Assembly (NCBI GenBank): GCA_024693285.1
Contig: JAILLE010000044.1
Location: 1-64,000 of the forward strand
From: Bacteroidales bacterium
GTDB taxonomy: Bacteria; Bacteroidota; Bacteroidia; Bacteroidales; UBA932
Reading direction: 5' to 3'
DNA length: 64,000 nt
In this document: positions 62,770 through 64,000 of the stretch, one piece after another
Layout of the letters: every line of letters starts with the position of its first letter
Numbering within the stretch: position 1 is the stretch's first letter
Made by a program: the position numbers and the translations under genes
Notes under the pieces: model-generated
Databases searched by the model: none
What the model saw: the letters and a program-made list of their open reading frames with translations, nothing else
Told to the model about the DNA's origin: nothing

Positions 62770-64000
62770 ACTCCTCCCGGAACTGTCTCTAAATTAATAT
62801 ATTCCCCATTCCATGGGTTCAGTAACGCAAGAGGTCTCCCCTTCTCACTAACTATTGTCACATCTCCTACGACGCCATCCTTAATGGAGGCCGACACCAG
62901 GAAAGCTCCCTCGACACGGATCTGATGGAAGGACGCGTCGAGCGAACGAGGCCAGCCGGGGAACAGTCGTACTATTCCTTGATGCCCCATGCATAGCATC
63001 TCGTTGATAGTGTTGGGAACAGTGCTCCAGTTCTCGGTCCCATGGGGATTATCCTTCTGGAAACCGTTGTGATAGGTGTGTCGTGAATACTCCTTCAAGT
63101 GCATGAGGATGCTGTCGGCCGGATAACCTACCCTGACAGCCGCAGGGTAGAAGCTGTTTGTCCCGTTGAAATCCAACCACCTGCGCATCACATCAATCGT
63201 GTTCCAGGCCACCTGCCTGAGCTCCTGATCGCTCGCGAGGCCGATCTGGCCCGCAGGGTAAACATGCTGAATACCGAGAGTGTTGTCAGGCCACCAGTCA
63301 GTGCCTCGCTCCGTGTAACGAAAAACCGTTTTCCCCTCCCGCTCCTGCAATGGATAATCCGATAGCCGGTCGCGCCGGTCTTTCCATTCCGCCCTGCGGT
63401 CAGTGTCCAGACCGAGAAACTCACTCATGTCGCAGGCTGTTTCCATCACCATCCTGACCAGTCCGAGAGATGTGACCGGATTCATCGTTCCGACTGTCCC
63501 TTCATGTATGGCGTCGTTATAAATCACATAGCGGTCGCCTTCGAGAGTAAGGTAGTTCTCCCAGAATGTGGCCACTCCCTTTACAAAGGGATACACTTTT
63601 CTGGCAAACTCCTCATCATAAGTGTGATAGAACTGCATGGCAAGGTTCGCCACGGCATAGGCGGAGTTGCTTTTCTGACCCCAAAACATACCATATGCCT
63701 CGATGTTGCCGTTCTCCCGCCAATCCTTATGGTTCCGTTCCATGGCTTCTGTCCAGCGGGTGGTCTCGATTCCCAGAGGGCCGATTCCGACCGGGAGCAT
63801 AATCCCTCCTTTGATTCCAGTCACCGTTTCGGAATAGTACTCCCCTCTCGGAATCGCCGCAAGCAGTGGCCCGTAATACGGGTCGGCCTGCTCGATGCGG
63901 TTAGCCGAGTAAAGGGCGTAATAAGGGGCCATGTGATTGTAGTTCAGATGGTAATCGGCCATCCAATAAGGTGGTTCCTGAGTAATCCAGGTGCCGAAAA
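62745..64000 (-). CDS. Six-hairpin glycosidase, GH95-like (partial, 5' end outside)
   Basis: 418 residues visible and open at the right edge; the frame continues as FGTWITQEPPYWMADYHLNYN, so the first visible Met is internal. The alpha/alpha barrel pattern, with QFYHTYDEEFARKVYPFVKG, RYVIYNDAIHEGTVGTMNPV and WSTVPNTINEMLCMGHQGIVRLF, resembles the catalytic region of GH95/GH78-like six-hairpin glycosidases. GH95 includes alpha-L-fucosidases, which would fit the fucose genes, but this is not proven. The C-terminus ends with a beta domain. Confidence 0.65.
   Translation of the reverse strand, partial: FGTWITQEPPYWMADYHLNYNHMAPYYALYSANRIEQADPYYGPLLAAIPRGEYYSETVTGIKGGIMLPVGIGPLGIETTRWTEAMERNHKDWRENGNIEAYGMFWGQKSNSAYAVANLAMQFYHTYDEEFARKVYPFVKGVATFWENYLTLEGDRYVIYNDAIHEGTVGTMNPVTSLGLVRMVMETACDMSEFLGLDTDRRAEWKDRRDRLSDYPLQEREGKTVFRYTERGTDWWPDNTLGIQHVYPAGQIGLASDQELRQVAWNTIDVMRRWLDFNGTNSFYPAAVRVGYPADSILMHLKEYSRHTYHNGFQKDNPHGTENWSTVPNTINEMLCMGHQGIVRLFPGWPRSLDASFHQIRVEGAFLVSASIKDGVVGDVTIVSEKGRPLALLNPWNGEYINLETVPGGVYSFMNME

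Overview
The window reads as a chromosomal stretch of an uncultured Bacteroidales (Bacteroidota) genome. Three kinds of evidence point there. Promoters carry the Bacteroidota -7 box TAnnTTTG in front of most transcription units. The gene content and order are typical of the group: lpxD-lpxC-lpxA-wbqC, rimP-nusA-infB, rsmD with DUF3822, and a sigma/membrane/Spy-like triad. It also encodes many secreted glycoside hydrolases and lipoproteins with lipoboxes. Genes are densely packed, there is no gap over 300 bases, and I see no prophage, transposase, integrase or CRISPR array.

Layout. 1-106: tail of an outer-membrane barrel gene. 108-3659 (minus): lipid A genes lpxD, lpxC, lpxA and a WbqC-family gene; LpxC stands alone, without the FabZ domain usually fused to it in this phylum. 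3797-8421 (plus): rimP-nusA-infB behind a hairpin leader. 8402-18252: housekeeping genes (folP, tmk, purB, FtsB/DivIC, a sugar nucleotidyltransferase, CPBP protease, YgjP-like metallopeptidase, rpsO, pnp). 18347-19675: an alpha-L-fucosidase. 19680-26237 (minus): a tight five-gene operon of secreted GH2 enzyme, PfkB sugar kinase, LarA-type nickel-pincer epimerase, 6-phosphogluconate dehydrogenase and a mannonate-oxidoreductase-like SDR. 26348-37327: cstA, HerA-like ATPase, rsmD, NrnA, FKBP lipoproteins, MATE pump, cytidylate-kinase-like protein, serine hydrolase. 37453-39600 (minus): acetate kinase with a phosphotransacylase. 39680-44557: a short ComEC-like protein, fucose permease and isomerase, a glycosyltransferase. 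44563-47897: lepA and the ECF sigma operon. 48004-50562: GH43 lipoprotein, porin-like protein, tRNA-Pro, LolD-like ATPase. 50577-57296 (minus): YfcC transporter, DUF1295 protein, SGNH hydrolase, an RbsD/FucU-like lipoprotein and a large GH2-like protein. 57377-62769 (plus): a two-domain esterase and two tandem BIG2 lipoproteins. 62745-64000 (minus): a partial glycosidase.

The most interesting candidate system is the five-gene operon at 19680-26237. LarA homologues include D-gluconate 2-epimerases, which interconvert gluconate and mannonate. Together the genes could convert fructuronate to mannonate (SDR), then gluconate (LarA-like), 6-phosphogluconate (PfkB kinase) and ribulose-5-phosphate (Gnd). 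This would feed hexuronates into the pentose phosphate pathway without mannonate dehydratase or KDPG aldolase. It is an inference from gene content, not a demonstrated pathway.

Other notable signals: short palindromic repeats inserted in frame in two coding sequences (wbqC and yfcC) and a 111-base imperfect palindrome between two convergent genes; several genes whose promoter box lies 4-9 bases before the start codon, implying leaderless mRNAs; a terminator-like hairpin in the rimP leader; a ComEC lacking its nuclease-like domain; and a secreted RbsD/FucU-like domain. Fucose genes (GH29, FucP, FucI) are scattered through the window, and no fuculokinase or aldolase is present in it.
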